In this document: positions 24,945-34,210 of the stretch, piece after piece
Layout: every line of letters begins with the position of its first letter
Numbering within the stretch: the stretch's first letter is position 1
DNA from: Micromonospora_I sp040659735
GTDB lineage: Bacteria > Actinomycetota > Actinomycetes > Mycobacteriales > Micromonosporaceae
Assembly (NCBI RefSeq): GCF_040659735.1
Contig: NZ_JBFANZ010000025.1
Span: 1 to 64,000 of the forward strand
Reading direction: 5' to 3'
Length of the DNA: 64,000 nucleotides
Position numbers and translations under genes: made by a program
The notes under the pieces: generated by a model
Databases searched by the model: none
Told to the model about the DNA's origin: nothing
Seen by the model: only the letters and a program-made list of their open reading frames with translations

Positions 24945-25988
24945 ATGTCCGACGGGACGGCCAGCGCGGACGCCAGCAATCTGCCGCAGGTCAGTGCGAT
25001 CGTCCTCGCCTGGAAGGCCGAGCCGTTGTTGCGCCGGTCGGTCGAGACGCTGCTCGCCTCGGCCAAGGTGGACGTCGAGGTGATCCTCGTCGACAACGGC
25101 TGCACCACCGACGACGTCGAGGTGCTCGGCAAGCTCCCCGGCGTGGTGGTCGTGGGCGAGGGCGAGAACCTCGGCTTCTCCGCCGGCTGCAACCTCGGCG
25201 TCGCCGCGTCGCACGGCGAGTACGTGGCGCTGGTCAACGGCGACGCGATCGTCGAGCCGAACACGCTGTCCCGACTGGTCGAGGAGCTCGGCAAGCCGGA
25301 TATCGGGATCGCGGCCGGCGCCGTCCGGCTGGCCGACGAGCCGGATCTGCTCAACTCCAATGGCAACGAGGTGCACGTGCTGGGAGTGAGCTGGATCGGC
25401 GGCTTCCGGCAGCGGGAGACGCGGGTGGAGCCGACCGAGACGGCCGGGGCGATGGGCGCCTGCCTGGTGACCACCCGGGCGCATTGGGACCGGCTCGGCG
25501 GCTTCGACCCCCACTACTTCGCGTACCACGAGGACGCGGACCTCTCGATCCGCACCTGGCGGGTCGGGCTGCGGGTGGTCAACGTGCCCGACGCGGTCGC
25601 CTTGCACCGCTACGAGTTCAGCCGGAACAGCTTCAAGTACTACCTGGTCGAGCGGAACCGCCTGATGTTCGTGGCGACTCTCTGGGGTCGGCGGTCGCTG
25701 CTGCTGCTCGCGCCGCCCCTGCTCGCGCTCGAAGCGGTCATGCTGCTGCTCGCGGTCAAGGAGGGCTGGATCCGCGACAAGCTGCGCGGGTACGGCTGGC
25801 TCTGGCGACACCGCCGGCATCTGCGTGAGCGTCGACGGATCGTGCAGGCCGAGCGCACCGTCCCGGACCGGGAGTGGATGCGGGTCCTCACCGACCGGTT
25901 CAACACTCCGCTGATCAACCCGCCGGGCGTGCGACTCCTCAACGCCTCCATGTCGGCGTACTGGAGCGCCGTGCGCCGCTGGATCTGA
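24945..25988 (+). CDS. GT2 family glycosyltransferase, probable rhamnosyltransferase
   Basis: The 347-residue GT-A enzyme has VILVDNG near the nucleotide-binding start, ENLGFSAGCNLGV, VNGDAIVEP in the place of the DxD motif, and a FAYHEDADLSIR acceptor/base segment. A hydrophobic stretch at about 240-265 and a basic C-terminus suggest membrane association. The order rfbB-rfbD-GT2 with 37-nt spacing and AGGAGA before the ATG makes a dTDP-rhamnose donor likely (inference; WbbL-type enzymes are the closest functional guess). It should build a cell-envelope glycan linker or polymer. Confidence 0.85.
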   Translation: MSDGTASADASNLPQVSAIVLAWKAEPLLRRSVETLLASAKVDVEVILVDNGCTTDDVEVLGKLPGVVVVGEGENLGFSAGCNLGVAASHGEYVALVNGDAIVEPNTLSRLVEELGKPDIGIAAGAVRLADEPDLLNSNGNEVHVLGVSWIGGFRQRETRVEPTETAGAMGACLVTTRAHWDRLGGFDPHYFAYHEDADLSIRTWRVGLRVVNVPDAVALHRYEFSRNSFKYYLVERNRLMFVATLWGRRSLLLLAPPLLALEAVMLLLAVKEGWIRDKLRGYGWLWRHRRHLRERRRIVQAERTVPDREWMRVLTDRFNTPLINPPGVRLLNASMSAYWSAVRRWI

Positions 25989-26002
25989 CCACCCGCGGGT
26001 CG

Positions 26003-26039
26003 CTGTCGAGCTGAACCGTCTGTGCCATCAGCTCGACAG
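26003..26039. terminator. Hairpin after the rhamnosyltransferase gene
   Basis: Perfect 12-bp arms (26003-26014 and 26028-26039) with a 13-nt loop lie 15 nt after the GT2 stop codon. There is no U-run, so termination efficiency is uncertain. Confidence 0.5.
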
Positions 26040-26138
26040 GCCTCGGCGCTCGACAGGTGTCGGTGCGCAGACCGCCGAGGGCGGCCGGCGCGCCGGGGCC
26101 GACACGACGCGGGGCCGACAGGCCTGGGCCACAATGCC

Positions 26139-26167
26139 GATGGCGCCCGCGAACCGCGGGCGCCATC
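26139..26167. terminator. Bidirectional terminator after prcA
   Basis: Perfect 13-bp GC-rich arms (26139-26151 and 26155-26167) with a 3-nt loop lie 17 nt beyond the prcA stop and face the convergent GT2 gene. It is flanked by short A/T stretches on both sides. Confidence 0.75.
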
Positions 26168-26184
26168 GTTACCGCTCGGAGTCG

Positions 26185-27021
26185 TTACTCGTCGCGCGGG
26201 TTGTCGGCCTTGTCCTCGAGATCTGCCGAGGCGGCGGACGCGATCGGCTTCTGCGGCCCCGGCTCCGGGGTTTTCGGGGGCTCGTCGCGCGCCTCTCCCG
26301 GCTCGGCGACCTTGGCCGCCGCGTCGCCGTCGAGGAGCGCGGTCAACGCGGCGCCGGTGATGCGGCGGAAGGTACGACCCTTGCGCCGCCGGTCCAGGAT
26401 CGCGACCTCCAGTTGGTTGGCCGCGATCGTGCGGGCTGCGCCCCCTTCACCGCCGACGCTGCTCAGCGCCTGCAGAGCGAGCTTCACCGCGTCGCTCAGC
26501 GGCATGTCCGCCCGGTGGCTGGAGCGCAGCACGCCGGAGATCGCGTCCGCCTGGCCGCCCATCGCCATGCAGCCGGGCTCGTCGTTGACCGACCCGTCGT
26601 ACGTGAGGCGGTAGATCTCGTCGTCGTCGGGCGTCAGCCCCACCTCCGCCACGCAGATCTCCACCTCGAACGGCTTCGACTGCTCGGTGAAGATCGCGCC
26701 GAGCGTCTGCGCGTACGCGTTGGCGAGGGCGCGGCCGGTGACGTCGCGCCGGTCGTAGCTGAGCCCGTTGAGATCGGCCATCCGCACGCCGGCGCGGCGC
26801 AGGTTCTCGAACTCGTTGTAGCGCCCGACGGCGGCGAAGCCGATCCGGTCGTAGATCTCACTGACCTTGTGCAGGGCGCTGGACAGGTTCTCCGCCACGA
26901 AGAGCACGCCGCCCTCGTAGCTGAGCACCACGGCGCTCCGCCCACGGGCAATGCCCTTGCGGGCGAGCTCGGAGCGGTCCCGCATGATCTGCTCGGGCGA
27001 GGCGTAGAACTGCATTGCCAC
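26185..27021 (-). CDS. prcA: Proteasome subunit alpha
   Basis: The 278-residue protein forms the outer rings of the 20S core and gates substrate entry. It begins MAMQFYASPEQIMRDRSELA, the typical alpha N-terminal gate region, and has RGRSAVVLSYEGGVLFVAEN. It has no catalytic N-terminal Thr. The C-terminal 45 residues are acidic and low-complexity, a variable tail in actinobacteria. AAGGAG lies about 10 nt before the GTG start. It is 54 nt after prcB and co-transcribed with it. Confidence 0.97.
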   Translation of the reverse strand: MAMQFYASPEQIMRDRSELARKGIARGRSAVVLSYEGGVLFVAENLSSALHKVSEIYDRIGFAAVGRYNEFENLRRAGVRMADLNGLSYDRRDVTGRALANAYAQTLGAIFTEQSKPFEVEICVAEVGLTPDDDEIYRLTYDGSVNDEPGCMAMGGQADAISGVLRSSHRADMPLSDAVKLALQALSSVGGEGGAARTIAANQLEVAILDRRRKGRTFRRITGAALTALLDGDAAAKVAEPGEARDEPPKTPEPGPQKPIASAASADLEDKADNPRDE

Positions 27022-27075
27022 GGCGGCGGTTCTCCTTCGACCTGGTCTGACGGGGTGCGATGGTGGGCGGCGGGG

Positions 27076-27915
27076 TCAGCCCCCGGGGTTCTCCATACGG
27101 CCGGCGACCACCGCTTCGGCGACCGCGGCCATCTCGGTCTCGGTCAGCCGGTGGGTGCCCTCCGCGGTCGCGGTCATGACGACGGGGTAGATCTTTCGGG
27201 ACAGGTCGGGGCCGCCGGTGGCGGTGTCGTCGTCGGCCGCGTCGTAGAGTGCCTCGACGGCGAGCCGTACGGCGTCCTCGGTGCTCAGCCCGGGGCGGAA
27301 GCGCTTCTTCAACGCGGACTTGGCGAAGAGCGAACCGGAGCCGATGGCGTCGTAGCCGGTCTCCTCGTAGGGGCCGCCCGTGACGTCGAAGCTGAAGATG
27401 CGGCCGGCGCGGGCCGGGTCGGTGGCGGCCAGGTCGAAGCCGGCGAAGAGCGGGATCACCGCCAGCCCCTGCATCGCGGCGCCGAGGTTTCCGCGGATCA
27501 TCGAGGCGAGCCGGTTGGCCTTGCCGTCGAGGGAGAGCACCGCCCCCTCGATCTTCTCGTAGTGCTCGAGCTCCACCTGGAACAGCCGCATCAACTCGAT
27601 GCCGATCCCCGCGGTGCCGGCGATGCCGATGAGCGAGTAGGCGTCGGCGGGGTGCACCTTCTCGATGTCGCGGCTGGCGATCAGGTTGCCCATCGTCGCC
27701 CGCCGGTCGCCGGCCATCACCACGCCACCGGCAGTGGCGATGGCGACGATCGTGGTGGCGTGCGGGGCGAGGTCGGCGGCGAGCCCCGGCGGCAACGGCC
27801 GGCGGCCGGGCAACATCTCGGGCGCCACCCTGCTCAGGAACTGGGTGAAGGAGGACGTCCCCGCGTTGGTGAAGACATCGGGAAGACGCCCGGATGGATC
27901 AAAACCCGCTGCCAC
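27076..27915 (-). CDS. prcB: Proteasome subunit beta (propeptide form)
   Basis: This 279-residue precursor has a 53-residue propeptide that is removed to expose the catalytic Thr54 in LAPHATTIVAIA. GDRRATMGN and the conserved SDxTGGPYEE-like region follow. It forms the inner catalytic rings of the 20S particle. It starts at GTG with AAGGGA about 6 nt upstream. A 163-nt gap separates it from pup, longer than usual for this operon. Confidence 0.97.
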   Translation of the reverse strand: MAAGFDPSGRLPDVFTNAGTSSFTQFLSRVAPEMLPGRRPLPPGLAADLAPHATTIVAIATAGGVVMAGDRRATMGNLIASRDIEKVHPADAYSLIGIAGTAGIGIELMRLFQVELEHYEKIEGAVLSLDGKANRLASMIRGNLGAAMQGLAVIPLFAGFDLAATDPARAGRIFSFDVTGGPYEETGYDAIGSGSLFAKSALKKRFRPGLSTEDAVRLAVEALYDAADDDTATGGPDLSRKIYPVVMTATAEGTHRLTETEMAAVAEAVVAGRMENPGG

Positions 27916-28078
27916 GTGGTTCCCTTCAGGTACGTGATCGTCTTGGCCCGGTTGGTGCCGAGATGTCCCGGCCTGACCGAGCCCGCCGTTGCAGTTGAAG
28001 CAGAATATCCCCGCACCCGTCAGGTGCGATCATCACGGTCCGATGCGCGATGTCGACCGGAGATAACGGGCGTTCCTC

Positions 28079-28294
28079 TCACTCGCCCCCTTTTTGCACG
28101 TAACCCCGCACGAACTCCTCGGCGTTCTCCTCCAGTACGGAGTCGATTTCGTCGAGCAGATCGTCGACGTCCTCGGTGATCTCGGCGTGCCGCTCGGCGA
28201 CCTCCGGGTTGGCCTCGGCGGTCGCCTCGTCGATCTCCTCGTCGCGACGCGCCTTGCCGGGCTGCGACTGACCGCCGGTGTCACGGGTAGCCAT
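28079..28294 (-). CDS. pup: Prokaryotic ubiquitin-like protein Pup (encoded with C-terminal Glu)
   Basis: This 71-residue disordered protein tags substrates for the proteasome. The central helix-forming region that binds ARC and the conserved end EENAEEFVRGYVQKGGE are present. The last codon is GAG, so the mature C-terminus is GGE and no Gln-to-Glu deamidation by Dop is needed. GGGAGGA lies about 7 nt before the ATG. Lysines are few (K14, K68), as usual. The upstream extension of the frame is not real. Confidence 0.96.
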   Translation of the reverse strand: MATRDTGGQSQPGKARRDEEIDEATAEANPEVAERHAEITEDVDDLLDEIDSVLEENAEEFVRGYVQKGGE

Positions 28295-28453
28295 CTGGGT
28301 TCCTCCCTCAAGCCTCCGGCCTACGCCCTGCGGCCGGACAATATCGCTTGGGAAAAACCTACCCTGCCGCCGCGACGAAAAGGTCCGCCGCACGCGACGT
28401 TTCGCGTACGGCGGACCGATCTTCGCGCGGTGAACTCCCGACCCGCCCGGGCC

Positions 28454-29749
28454 CTACCTCCCCGTGGTGACGAGCGGCGTCGCAACCTGCGCGCCCGCCC
28501 CCGTCTCCGGCCGTTGCGTGTCGCCGTCGTCGGCGCCGCCGCGGCGCGGCAGCCGTGGCCGCCAGTCCTTCAAGCGCAGTGCCTGCTTCTCGACCAGATG
28601 CCAGGAGAGGAACGCCAACCCGAAGCTGACCGCGCCGGTCGACAGCGCGAATCCCCAGTAGCCCAACGCCTGCACGCCGAACCTCGCCATCGTCTGCTGC
28701 ACGACGAACGAATAGATGTAGACGCCGTACGAATAATCGTTGACCTGCCCGACGCGGTGCAGCACCGCGGGCAGCCGCACCGCCAGATAGAGGATGACGT
28801 ACTGGTAGGCCAACAGACCGGGACCGAACAACTCGCCGTTGAAGGCGTACCAGCAGATCACGGCCATGGCGGCGACCCCGAGCAGGTCGTTGATCGGGAG
28901 CCGGTGGCTGTAGAGCTCGGCGGCCGCCCCGGCGAGGAACATGAAGCCGTAGATGAGGAACCACCGCTTGCCGAGGGTGCCCAGCAGCGGCATCTCCCCC
29001 CACCAGACGGTGCCGTTCAACGGCACGGCCGGGTGGCCGAAGCGCAGCTGCGCGTAGTGGTTCCAGCAGAGCACACCGAAGACGAAGACCGTGAAGAGCA
29101 GAACGAGCCACCGCGCCCGGCGAAGGATCCCCACCACCGCGAGCACCGCGACGATCAGATAGCAGGTGATCTCGTACGCCAACGTCCAGAGGGAACCGTT
29201 GAGCAGGCTGCTCCGGATCTTCATGCCGTACGGCGTGTCCCGGAAAATGTCGCGGATCCCGCCCTGCCGGTGTCCGCCCCACCAGTTGGCCTGCAGGTAG
29301 TCGATGACCCCGCGCTTCGACCGCCACAACCCGTCGAGGGTGCCGTGCTTCAGGTGCCACAGCGCCGGCGCCACGACGAAACCGGTGAACAGCAGGCAGA
29401 CCCACAGCCCGGGCCAGATCCGCAGGCCCCGGTGCCACAGGTAACGGGGCAGCGACGTGCGCCGCGCGCTGCGCGTGATGAGGAACCCGGAAATGCCGAA
29501 GAATCCGGCTACCGCGAGACCGGGAATATCGATCACGGTCGTCAGAGGACGGACGTACCCGAGGACGGCCGCGTGCGCGAGGACGACAGCGAAGGCGAAA
29601 CAGAGCCGGAGAAATCCGAAGCTGTTGGCGCGGCCGGTATATGCCTGGGCCAACGGTACGGATTGCCCCGCGCGCTTGGCGACGCGCTGAGCAAGATGGA
29701 GCAAGGGGGACCGCCGGGGGGTTGGGACGCGATACGGACGGCTTAGCAT
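28454..29749 (-). CDS. Acyltransferase 3 family membrane protein (OafA-like)
   Basis: The 431-residue protein has about ten transmembrane helices. The acyltransferase-3 hallmarks are FLRLCFAFAVVLAHAA near residue 45 and GFFGISGFLITRSARR near 83, and a conserved SLWTLAYEITCY. Members O-acylate polysaccharides, antibiotics or peptidoglycan using acyl-CoA. It lies between dop and pup, which are normally adjacent, and is in the same orientation. It may modify the rhamnose-containing surface glycan encoded nearby (inference). The start is not certain because no Shine-Dalgarno is visible. Confidence 0.87.
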   Translation of the reverse strand: MLSRPYRVPTPRRSPLLHLAQRVAKRAGQSVPLAQAYTGRANSFGFLRLCFAFAVVLAHAAVLGYVRPLTTVIDIPGLAVAGFFGISGFLITRSARRTSLPRYLWHRGLRIWPGLWVCLLFTGFVVAPALWHLKHGTLDGLWRSKRGVIDYLQANWWGGHRQGGIRDIFRDTPYGMKIRSSLLNGSLWTLAYEITCYLIVAVLAVVGILRRARWLVLLFTVFVFGVLCWNHYAQLRFGHPAVPLNGTVWWGEMPLLGTLGKRWFLIYGFMFLAGAAAELYSHRLPINDLLGVAAMAVICWYAFNGELFGPGLLAYQYVILYLAVRLPAVLHRVGQVNDYSYGVYIYSFVVQQTMARFGVQALGYWGFALSTGAVSFGLAFLSWHLVEKQALRLKDWRPRLPRRGGADDGDTQRPETGAGAQVATPLVTTGR

Positions 29750-29789
29750 GCCACAGAGCCCACGAACGCAGGCAAGAGCGGCGGGACCG

Positions 29790-31307
29790 TCACCTGGCGG
29801 TAATCGCCTCCAGCAGATCCTTCGCGCTCGCGCAGCGGTCGAACAGCGCGCCCACGTGCGCCTTCGTGCCCCGTTCCGGCTCCATCATCGGCACCCGGAC
29901 CAGGGACTCCCGGCCCACGTCGAAGATCACCGAGTCCCAGCTCGCGGCGACCACCTCCGAGGCGTACTGCGCGAGGCAGCGGCCGCGGAAGTAGGCGCGG
30001 GTGTCCTCGGGGGGCTCGACCATCGCCGCCCTGGTCGCCTCGTCCGGAAGCAGCGTCTTCATCGCGCCCCGCGACACGAGCCGGTGGTAGAGGCCCTTCT
30101 CCGGACGCACGTCCGAATACTGCAGGTCCACCAGTTGCAGCTTGTGTGAGGCCCAGCCCAGGTTCTCCCGGTCACGGTAGCCCTCCAGCAGCCGCAGCTT
30201 GGCCACCCAGTCGAGCTCGTCGGCGCAGAGCATCGGGTCCCGACCCAGCCGGTGCAGCACGCTCTCCCACCGGTCGAGCACGTCGGCGGTCGCCCCGTCC
30301 ACGTCGTCGCCGTACCGGTCCTCCACGAAGGAACGTGCCCGCTCGAGGTAGGCCCACTGTAGATCGAGCGCGGTCAACCGGCGCCCGTCGCGCATGCGCA
30401 TGAGATGCGACAGGGACGGGTCGTGACTGACCGCCCGGAGCTCCGCGACCGGGTCGGCGATGCCGAGGTCGGCGGTGAGCGCCTTCTCCTCGATCATCGT
30501 CAGGATGAGCGCCGCCGTGCCGACCTTGAGATACGTCGACGTCTCGGCCAGATTCGCGTCGCCGATGATGACGTGCAGCCGACGGTACTTGTCCGCGTCG
30601 GAGTGCGGCTCGTCGCGAGTATTGATGATCGGCCGCTTGAGGGTGGTCTCCAACCCGACCTCGACCTCGAAGAAGTCGGCGCGCTGCGAGATCTGGAAGC
30701 CCGGCTGCGAGCCGTCCTGCCCGATGCCCACCCGCCCCGCGCCGCAGACGATCTGGCGGGTGACGAAGAACGGCGTCAGGTACGCCACGATGTCCGCGAA
30801 CGGCGTCTGCCGCCGCATCAGGTAGTTCTCGTGCGCCCCGTAGCTCGCGCCCTTGTTGTCGGTGTTGTTCTTGTAGAGGTGGATCGGCTGGGTGCCCGGA
30901 ATCGTGGCGGCGCGCCGGGCCGCCTCGGCCATCACCCGCTCCCCCGCCTTGTCCCACCGGACGATGTCCATCGGGTTGGTCACTTCGGGCGTCGAATACT
31001 CCGGGTGGGCGTGATCGACGTAGAGCCGGGCACCGTTGGTCAGTATCACGTTGGCGAGGCCGAGATCCTCGTCCGCGAGCGCCTCGGCGGGATCGTAGGC
31101 CGCGCCGGAGTAGGTGAAGCCGCGCGCGTCACGCAGCGGCGACTCCTCCTCGTAGTCCCAGCGCGCCCGACCGCCCCGCGTCAGCTCGGGCCGCGCCCCG
31201 TAGGCGTTGACCACCTGGGAGGAGGTCACCATCGGGTTGGCTCCCGGCTGGCCGGGCACGGAGATGCCGTACTCCACCTCGGTGCCCATGATCCGCCGTA
31301 CGCTCAT
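29790..31307 (-). CDS. dop: Deamidase/depupylase of Pup (Dop)
   Basis: The 505-residue PafA homologue cleaves the isopeptide bond between Pup and substrates and, in species with PupGln, deamidates Pup. It has IMGTEVEYGIS at the N-terminus, the catalytic D98 in ARLYVDHAHPEYSTPE and KNNTDNKGASYGAHENYL. The Dop-specific loop (about residues 35-80) that PafA lacks is present. AGGTGG precedes the ATG at 31307. Because Pup here already ends in Glu, only the depupylase activity should be required. Confidence 0.96.
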   Translation of the reverse strand: MSVRRIMGTEVEYGISVPGQPGANPMVTSSQVVNAYGARPELTRGGRARWDYEEESPLRDARGFTYSGAAYDPAEALADEDLGLANVILTNGARLYVDHAHPEYSTPEVTNPMDIVRWDKAGERVMAEAARRAATIPGTQPIHLYKNNTDNKGASYGAHENYLMRRQTPFADIVAYLTPFFVTRQIVCGAGRVGIGQDGSQPGFQISQRADFFEVEVGLETTLKRPIINTRDEPHSDADKYRRLHVIIGDANLAETSTYLKVGTAALILTMIEEKALTADLGIADPVAELRAVSHDPSLSHLMRMRDGRRLTALDLQWAYLERARSFVEDRYGDDVDGATADVLDRWESVLHRLGRDPMLCADELDWVAKLRLLEGYRDRENLGWASHKLQLVDLQYSDVRPEKGLYHRLVSRGAMKTLLPDEATRAAMVEPPEDTRAYFRGRCLAQYASEVVAASWDSVIFDVGRESLVRVPMMEPERGTKAHVGALFDRCASAKDLLEAITAR

Positions 31308-31404
31308 GTCGCCACCTCGTCGCTTCCCTCGCCCATGGCGTCGAGCGTAGTCCCACCCGGCGGGCGTGGCAGTGGCGTGTGTCGGCGCGGTGACGCGCTG
31401 ACAC

Positions 31405-32172
31405 TCACGGCGTGTGGCTGGCCGGCGTCTCGAGTGCGGTGGGAGCGGGGACGCCCCGCTCGGCCACGACCGTGTAGCGGCGGACCAGCGCCAGGCCGAG
31501 CACCATCATCGCGCGGGCGAGGTAGAACGTCGCCTTCCCCATCGACTGGCTCGGCGTCCCCGCCATGCGTGGGCGCATCGCGACGGGCAGCTGGACGACG
31601 CGCAGCCCGATCCGGGAGACGTGGACCAATGTCTCCACCGTGTCGCCGAGGTACTCAACGGGATAGGCGCGGGCGAAGTGCTCGATGACCCGGCGGTTGG
31701 CGGCCCGGAAACCCGAGGTCGTGTCCGTCAGCTTCGTGCCGGCGATGCGGCTGAGCACCGCGGCGAGCAACAGCATGGCGTAGCGCCGCGGGCCGCGCAC
31801 GGTGTAGTCGCCGACGCCGGCGAAACGCGCGCCGATCACCAGGTCGGCGTGGTCCAGTTCGGCGACGAGCGCCGGCACGAACCGGGGGTCGTGCTGGCCG
31901 TCCGCGTCCACCTGCAACGCCACGTCGTAGCCGTGATCGCGGGCGTACCGGTAACCGAGACGCATCGCACCGCCGACGCCGAGGTTGTACGGCAACCGCA
32001 GCACCTGGGCACCGGCCGCGGTCGCGCGCCCGGCGGTCGCGTCGGTCGAGCCATCGTCGATGACGAGCACGTCGACCGGGAGTGCCGACCGCACCTCCTG
32101 CACGACGTCGGCGATCGACTCCGCCTCGTTCCACGCGGGAATGATGATCAGGACACGCTTACCGTCGATCAC
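31405..32172 (-). CDS. GT2 family glycosyltransferase (polyprenyl-phosphate sugar synthase-like)
   Basis: The 255-residue enzyme resembles dolichyl-phosphate mannose synthase. It has IIIPAWNEAESIADVV, VIDDGSTDAT, QVDADGQHDPRF (DxD) and TDTTSGFRAANRRVI. Such enzymes load a sugar onto a polyprenyl phosphate for transfer outside the membrane. Its GTG overlaps the stop of the DUF2304 gene (GTGA). With DUF2304, DUF2142 and GtrA proteins it forms a lipid-linked glycosylation module. Confidence 0.9.
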   Translation of the reverse strand: MIDGKRVLIIIPAWNEAESIADVVQEVRSALPVDVLVIDDGSTDATAGRATAAGAQVLRLPYNLGVGGAMRLGYRYARDHGYDVALQVDADGQHDPRFVPALVAELDHADLVIGARFAGVGDYTVRGPRRYAMLLLAAVLSRIAGTKLTDTTSGFRAANRRVIEHFARAYPVEYLGDTVETLVHVSRIGLRVVQLPVAMRPRMAGTPSQSMGKATFYLARAMMVLGLALVRRYTVVAERGVPAPTALETPASHTP

Positions 32173-32516
32173 CGCTGTGCACCCTCTTTCCGCATCTCGG
32201 CACGGAGCAGCGCGACCTCTTCAGCCAGCACCCGGGTCTCCTCCTCCAGCCGGCTCAGCTCCCAGCTGTGGTGGATCGCGATGAGCAGCAGGAAGATGAT
32301 GCCGCCGAACAGCACCAGGCTGACCCCGTTGACGACTCCGAGCTGGTGGGCGACCTCATCGGGCAGGCGGGGGAAGACCGCGAGCGGCAGGGCGAGCAGT
32401 GCCACCCCGATCCACAGGAACGCGTACTTCTCCCGTAGCTGGCGCCGACGCATCAGCTCGACGACCACCACCAGGAGAAGCAACCCGGTGATCCCGGTCA
32501 AGATAGTTAGTCGCAT
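32169..32516 (-). CDS. DUF2304 domain membrane protein
   Basis: This 115-residue protein has three predicted transmembrane helices (about 5-20, 33-48, 65-82) and a C-terminal amphipathic Glu/Arg-rich helix. DUF2304 proteins commonly accompany polyprenyl-phosphate glycosyltransferases and may help anchor or flip the lipid-linked sugar; no direct function is established. It is coupled to the GT2 gene by a 4-nt overlap and follows the DUF2142 gene by 49 nt. Confidence 0.85.
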   Translation of the reverse strand: MRLTILTGITGLLLLVVVVELMRRRQLREKYAFLWIGVALLALPLAVFPRLPDEVAHQLGVVNGVSLVLFGGIIFLLLIAIHHSWELSRLEEETRVLAEEVALLRAEMRKEGAQR

Positions 32517-32565
32517 CTAAGGCGCCATTCCTCTCCAGGCCGCGTCCGACCGCGACACCAACGCT

Positions 32566-34125
32566 CTACGCACGGTCGCCGGAAACATCCGGTCGGCCGC
32601 CGTCGGGCGCCGACACACCGGCCCCGCCAGCGGTGACCCGCCAGTAGTACCCGATGAACAACACCATGGACGCGACAGCGAGCAGGATGGGCAGGGCCGA
32701 GCCGAGCGCCGGGTGCCACGAGCCGGCGAACGGGTTCAACGACGGCGTCGGCACCTGCGCGGGCAGGCCTGCCTGATAGCGAACCATGAGATAGTACAGC
32801 GTGCCGACGTGCGCCGGTAATAAGATGATCACGAATATCCGAGCCAGTCGCGGCGTCGGGTCGTACCCGCCACGCGTGATCGCGTAGGCGGCGAGGACGG
32901 GGACCCCGACCAGCATCGGCAGGTAGTACCGCCCCTGCGCGATGAAGCCGTATTCGTTGGCGTTGTTCGCCTCGATCATGCTCGGCACCAGCATGCCGAG
33001 GGCACCGAGCCCCACCACCCGCCAGCGGTCGACCGGTCGGCCGACGGCCAGGGCGAGCATGACCAGGGCGCCCAGCGAGAACCACCAGGCGATGTGCACG
33101 ACCACCGGGAGCGGGGTGTCGAGCCAGCCGAGCACACCGACCATCTCGCCGACATGGCGCCGCCACTGGTCGAAGAACTCCACCTTCATGCCGTCGAACA
33201 GGCTGAGGTGGCGGGCCGGCGGTCGGTTCGGGGTGAGCTCGTTGGCCCGCTTCCAGACCGTCCAGCCCGCCGCGAACACGCCGACCAGGGCCAGGAATCC
33301 CGCGAGCAACCAGGTCCGCCGCGAGCGGAGCAGCTCGCGGTAGCGGTCGGCGGGGTGGGGCACGAACATCACCAGCGCGATGACCGCGAACCATGCCGGG
33401 CCGGCGGGACGGACCAGCAACAGCACCGCGCCGCTCACGGCGGCGAGCCACCAGGCGGAGCGGACCCGGTCCGACACCCCCGGCTCGAACAGGATCGCGA
33501 TGAGCGCCATGACGAGCGCGGCACCGGCGGCGATCTCCACGCCGTTGGGGTTGATGGCGCCGGCCAGGTGCGCGGTCATCGGCGTCACGGCGACCAGCAG
33601 GCCGGCGAGCAGCCCGCGCCGCCCCATCGACAGCGCGACCGCGGTCGCCGCGGCGAGCAGGCCGGCGACAAGGGCCGCGCTGATGAGCCGGGCGACCAGC
33701 ACTCCAGCCATCGTCGGCGAGAGCACCATCGGCCAGCCGACCGCAAGGTAGTACGCCGGGTTGTAGCGGCCCGCCGGCGTGAGCACGCGCGTCTTCGCAT
33801 CGTCGCCACCCGGCGGCTTGGCGCAGCTCGCGGAGCGGTCGGCGTGGAACGCGAAGCAGTTGGTGCTCAGCAGACTGCGCGGCACGTCGTGGTAGGCGCC
33901 GCCGACCTTCCCCTCCTTGGCGGGGGCGGGGGCGATATCCCCGGAGGCGACGCCGTAGGCGTGGATGATGTGCCGCATCTCGTCCGGGGTGCCGTCGTAC
34001 GGCGTGGCGAACGCCCACGCCGCGAAGAGCAAGAGGTAGCCGACGAACGGCAGCAGCCACCGGAAAGCTGGCCGCATTCCGGCCGACCTGGGGGCCAGCC
34101 CGGGTTCGGCTGTAGTCGCGGTCAC
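32566..34125 (-). CDS. DUF2142 family membrane protein (GT-C-like)
   Basis: The 519-residue protein has about twelve hydrophobic segments and the DUF2142 pattern: WAFATPYDGTPDEMRHI after the first helix and NEYGFIAQGRYYLPM in the later loop. The acidic DE in the first extracytoplasmic loop matches the catalytic position of GT-C glycosyltransferases, so it may transfer sugars from lipid carriers to an outer acceptor (inference). The frame is open further upstream, but TAGCCT 8 nt before the GTG at 34125 marks a likely leaderless start. It is divergent from gtrA. Confidence 0.85.
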   Translation of the reverse strand: MTATTAEPGLAPRSAGMRPAFRWLLPFVGYLLLFAAWAFATPYDGTPDEMRHIIHAYGVASGDIAPAPAKEGKVGGAYHDVPRSLLSTNCFAFHADRSASCAKPPGGDDAKTRVLTPAGRYNPAYYLAVGWPMVLSPTMAGVLVARLISAALVAGLLAAATAVALSMGRRGLLAGLLVAVTPMTAHLAGAINPNGVEIAAGAALVMALIAILFEPGVSDRVRSAWWLAAVSGAVLLLVRPAGPAWFAVIALVMFVPHPADRYRELLRSRRTWLLAGFLALVGVFAAGWTVWKRANELTPNRPPARHLSLFDGMKVEFFDQWRRHVGEMVGVLGWLDTPLPVVVHIAWWFSLGALVMLALAVGRPVDRWRVVGLGALGMLVPSMIEANNANEYGFIAQGRYYLPMLVGVPVLAAYAITRGGYDPTPRLARIFVIILLPAHVGTLYYLMVRYQAGLPAQVPTPSLNPFAGSWHPALGSALPILLAVASMVLFIGYYWRVTAGGAGVSAPDGGRPDVSGDRA

Positions 34126-34133
34126 GGGTCGAG

Positions 34134-34202
34134 AGGCTACCGCAGTGTTTCTCGCATTCCGCGCAGGGGCACGACCCACCCCGCCCCGCGGGTCACTATG
34201 CT
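34134..34202. promoter_or_regulatory. Divergent leaderless promoters for DUF2142 and GtrA genes
   Basis: TAGCCT on the minus strand (34139-34134) lies 8 nt before the DUF2142 GTG, and TATGCT on the plus strand (34197-34202) lies 8 nt before the GtrA ATG. The two starts are only 85 nt apart. Confidence 0.5.
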
Positions 34203-34210
34203 GACCGCTC

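Noticed and set aside
26134..28179. 681-codon plus-strand frame opposite prcA/prcB
   Set aside because: It covers the known proteasome genes antisense; low-complexity His/Arg/Asp composition.
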